A stretch of 64,000 nt of DNA from Maricaulis sp. (GTDB lineage Bacteria > Pseudomonadota > Alphaproteobacteria > Caulobacterales > Maricaulaceae). Made by a program: the position numbers and the translations under genes. The stretch lies in NCBI RefSeq assembly GCF_017642925.1, contig NZ_JAEPOL010000001.1, forward strand, positions 124,001-188,000, written 5' to 3'. How positions within the stretch are numbered: the stretch's first letter is position 1; each line of letters opens with the position of its first letter. Below the pieces are notes generated by a model. It saw nothing but the letters and a program-made list of their open reading frames with translations. It had not been told where the DNA came from and ran no database searches. Of the stretch, positions 62,619 to 64,000 are shown one piece after another.

Positions 62619-64000
62619 TCAATCCGCGGCCGTGGCAGGCCGCAGGGCGCACAGGGCGCCCAAAGCTTCGGAAACGGCTGCGGCGTCACCGCTGCGCGCC
62701 GCATCGAGCAGGCATTCCAGTTCGGCGGCCACCGCCCCGGTATCGAGGACCGGGCCGGTGATCGACCAGACACCGTCAATCGCCGTCGGTTCGCGGCGTT
62801 CGAAGGCGTAGACGAGGTTTTCATGGCGCTTCTCCCCGGGCCGCAGGCCGACGATCGAGATCGCACCGGGCGCGTCCGGGTCGCGGCCGCGCAGGCGCAG
62901 GAGCTGCCGCGCCAGGCGCAGGATGGAAACCGGCTCGCCCATATCCAGCACGTACAAGGCGCCATTGAGGTCGGCGTCGAAGGCGGTCTGGGCCGCGGCA
63001 TCGAGCACGAGGCCGGAAGCTTCCTCGACCGTCATGAAATAGCGGGTGGCATCCGGATCGGTCACGGTGACCGGGTCGCCGGCCTCGATCTGGCGCTCGA
63101 ACAGCGGCACGACCGAGCCGGTCGAGCCGAGCACATTGCCGAAGCGCACGACGCAGATGCGGGTGTCGGAACCCTCGGCGGCAGCCGAGCGGGCATAGAG
63201 TTCGGCGGCGCGCTTGGTCGCGCCCATGACATTGCCCGGATCGACGGCCTTGTCGGTCGAGATCAGGGCGACGATGCGGGCGCCGTAGCGTTTGGCCATC
63301 TCGATCGTGTTGACCGTGCCGATGACATTCGTGCGCACGGCCTCGCCCGGATTGAGCTCGCTCATCGGCACGTGCTTCAGCGCAGCGGCGTGCAGAACCA
63401 CATCCGGGCGCTCTTCGGCGAAGGCGGTTTCCAGACGCTGGGTATCGCGGATATCGCCCAGCATGGCGCGCCATTGCATATGCGGCCGGTGGCGGGCGAA
63501 TTCGAGATCGATCTCGTAGAGATTGGCCTCGGACGCGTCGAAGAAGATCAGCTTTTCCGGATTGAGCGTCGCGGCGAGCCGAGCCAGCTGCGAGCCGATC
63601 GTGCCGCCGGCACCGGTGATCATGACGCGGCGGCCCTCGATGAGCGGCCGGGCCGGCTCCAGGTTTGGCGGCCGCGGCGGACGGTTCAGGAGGTCGGCGG
63701 CTTCCACCGGCGAGAAGGCGCCAGGACCTTCGGACGGACGGGCGCGGGACAGTTTGGCGCCGGTGCGGGCGGCCACGCGGATCAGCTCGTTGACGACTTC
63801 CACATCGGTATTCGTGCCGGCCAGAACCAGGCGCGGCGCCAGGGTTTCGGCCTGGGCCAGCCGGTTCAGCGCCGGGGTCAGCGCATGCAGGCCGCCCAGC
63901 ACGGGCACGCCGCGAATGGCGTGACCGGTGAGCTGCGAGCCCGGCTCGATCAGGCCTTTCGGCCGGAAGGGCGCAGATCCGTTGCGCCGGACAATGTCGC
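62619..64000 (-). CDS. CapD/WbpM-type nucleotide-sugar 4,6-dehydratase, N-terminus beyond window
   Basis: An open frame of 460 codons from the window edge to a TGA at 62619. It begins inside PKGLIEPGSQLTGHAIRGVPVLGG, the region between the N-terminal membrane/CoA-binding-like part and the dehydratase domain. The core has ITGAGGTIGSQLARLA (NAD(P)) and STDKAVDPGNVMGATKRAAEL, with Met in place of the usual catalytic Tyr, as in WbpM/PglF/FlmA-type enzymes. It probably makes a 4-keto-6-deoxy UDP-sugar for surface polysaccharide or glycan. The upstream (N-terminal) part is missing. Confidence 0.9.
   Translation of the reverse strand, partial: DIVRRNGSAPFRPKGLIEPGSQLTGHAIRGVPVLGGLHALTPALNRLAQAETLAPRLVLAGTNTDVEVVNELIRVAARTGAKLSRARPSEGPGAFSPVEAADLLNRPPRPPNLEPARPLIEGRRVMITGAGGTIGSQLARLAATLNPEKLIFFDASEANLYEIDLEFARHRPHMQWRAMLGDIRDTQRLETAFAEERPDVVLHAAALKHVPMSELNPGEAVRTNVIGTVNTIEMAKRYGARIVALISTDKAVDPGNVMGATKRAAELYARSAAAEGSDTRICVVRFGNVLGSTGSVVPLFERQIEAGDPVTVTDPDATRYFMTVEEASGLVLDAAAQTAFDADLNGALYVLDMGEPVSILRLARQLLRLRGRDPDAPGAISIVGLRPGEKRHENLVYAFERREPTAIDGVWSITGPVLDTGAVAAELECLLDAARSGDAAAVSEALGALCALRPATAAD

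Overview
The window is high-GC chromosomal DNA of an alphaproteobacterium. Its gene order and content most resemble the stalked-bacteria relatives (Caulobacterales / Maricaulales, Hyphomonadaceae-like). The main reasons are the block hemE-hemH-hemJ-rho, then mnmE-mnmG-rsmG-parA-parB facing holA-lptE-leuS, a CenR-like response regulator, an NtrZ-like periplasmic protein, and a 180-kDa-class NAD-glutamate dehydrogenase. In Caulobacter this arrangement surrounds the chromosomal origin. The genus cannot be fixed from the sequence alone.

Layout. 1-5.3 kb: a pyruvate,phosphate dikinase/PEP synthase regulatory protein reading leftward, an AT-rich origin-like gap (796-1249), then haem genes hemE, hemH, hemJ and rho reading rightward. 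5.4-9.9 kb: a palindromic intergenic repeat and small metabolic genes (quinone oxidoreductase, a ribbon-helix-helix pair with its own operator, a glycerophosphodiesterase lipoprotein, glutathione S-transferase, dienelactone hydrolase). 9.9-15.6 kb: tRNA modification and rRNA methylation genes leading into parAB. Four parS sites lie at 11.3-13.4 kb, and a fifth, one-mismatch site lies at 6.56 kb. 15.6-20.3 kb: the opposing operon DUF3576-leuS-lptE-holA. 20.5-25.2 kb: porin, NtrZ-like protein, ThiE-like protein, PLP homeostasis protein, L,D-transpeptidase and CenR-like regulator. 25.2-28.3 kb: a large unusual fusion of a TAXI-type solute-binding domain, a channel-like membrane region and tandem RCK/TrkA-N-like domains. 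28.4-38.1 kb: housekeeping genes (xthA, lolA, HAD hydrolase, ftsK, ubiH, DsrE, DUF971, Trm112, thioredoxin/TPR, prolyl-tRNA editing protein).

A tRNA-Gly(GCC) gene at 38.22 kb carries a 9.7-kb integrated element. It is bounded by an exact 52-bp direct repeat (38246-38297 and 47907-47958). It holds a tyrosine integrase, an AlpA-like excisionase, an XRE repressor, a split primase/helicase module, several unknown proteins and a terminal HEPN-like cargo gene. Two GTTCCCAC repeat clusters and two copies of the same GCGTCA-N7-TGACGC inverted repeat suggest its own replication and control circuitry. This resembles a phage-satellite or integrative island; no capsid, tail or conjugation genes are present.

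48.0-64.0 kb: a LysR / MFS exporter / aldo-keto reductase locus. Next is a LysR-XRE pair divergent from a three-gene translationally coupled operon (GNAT-like protein, GNAT, and an isochorismatase-fold protein lacking two of its three catalytic residues). A 511-bp gap with strong hairpins follows, then gdhZ, an alpha/beta-hydrolase lipoprotein, purH and the C-terminal part of a WbpM/CapD-type nucleotide-sugar dehydratase cut by the right edge.

Functionally, the left third combines an origin candidate, the ParABS segregation system and ftsK-lolA envelope/division genes. The most novel items are the TAXI-channel-RCK fusion and the tRNA-Gly island.
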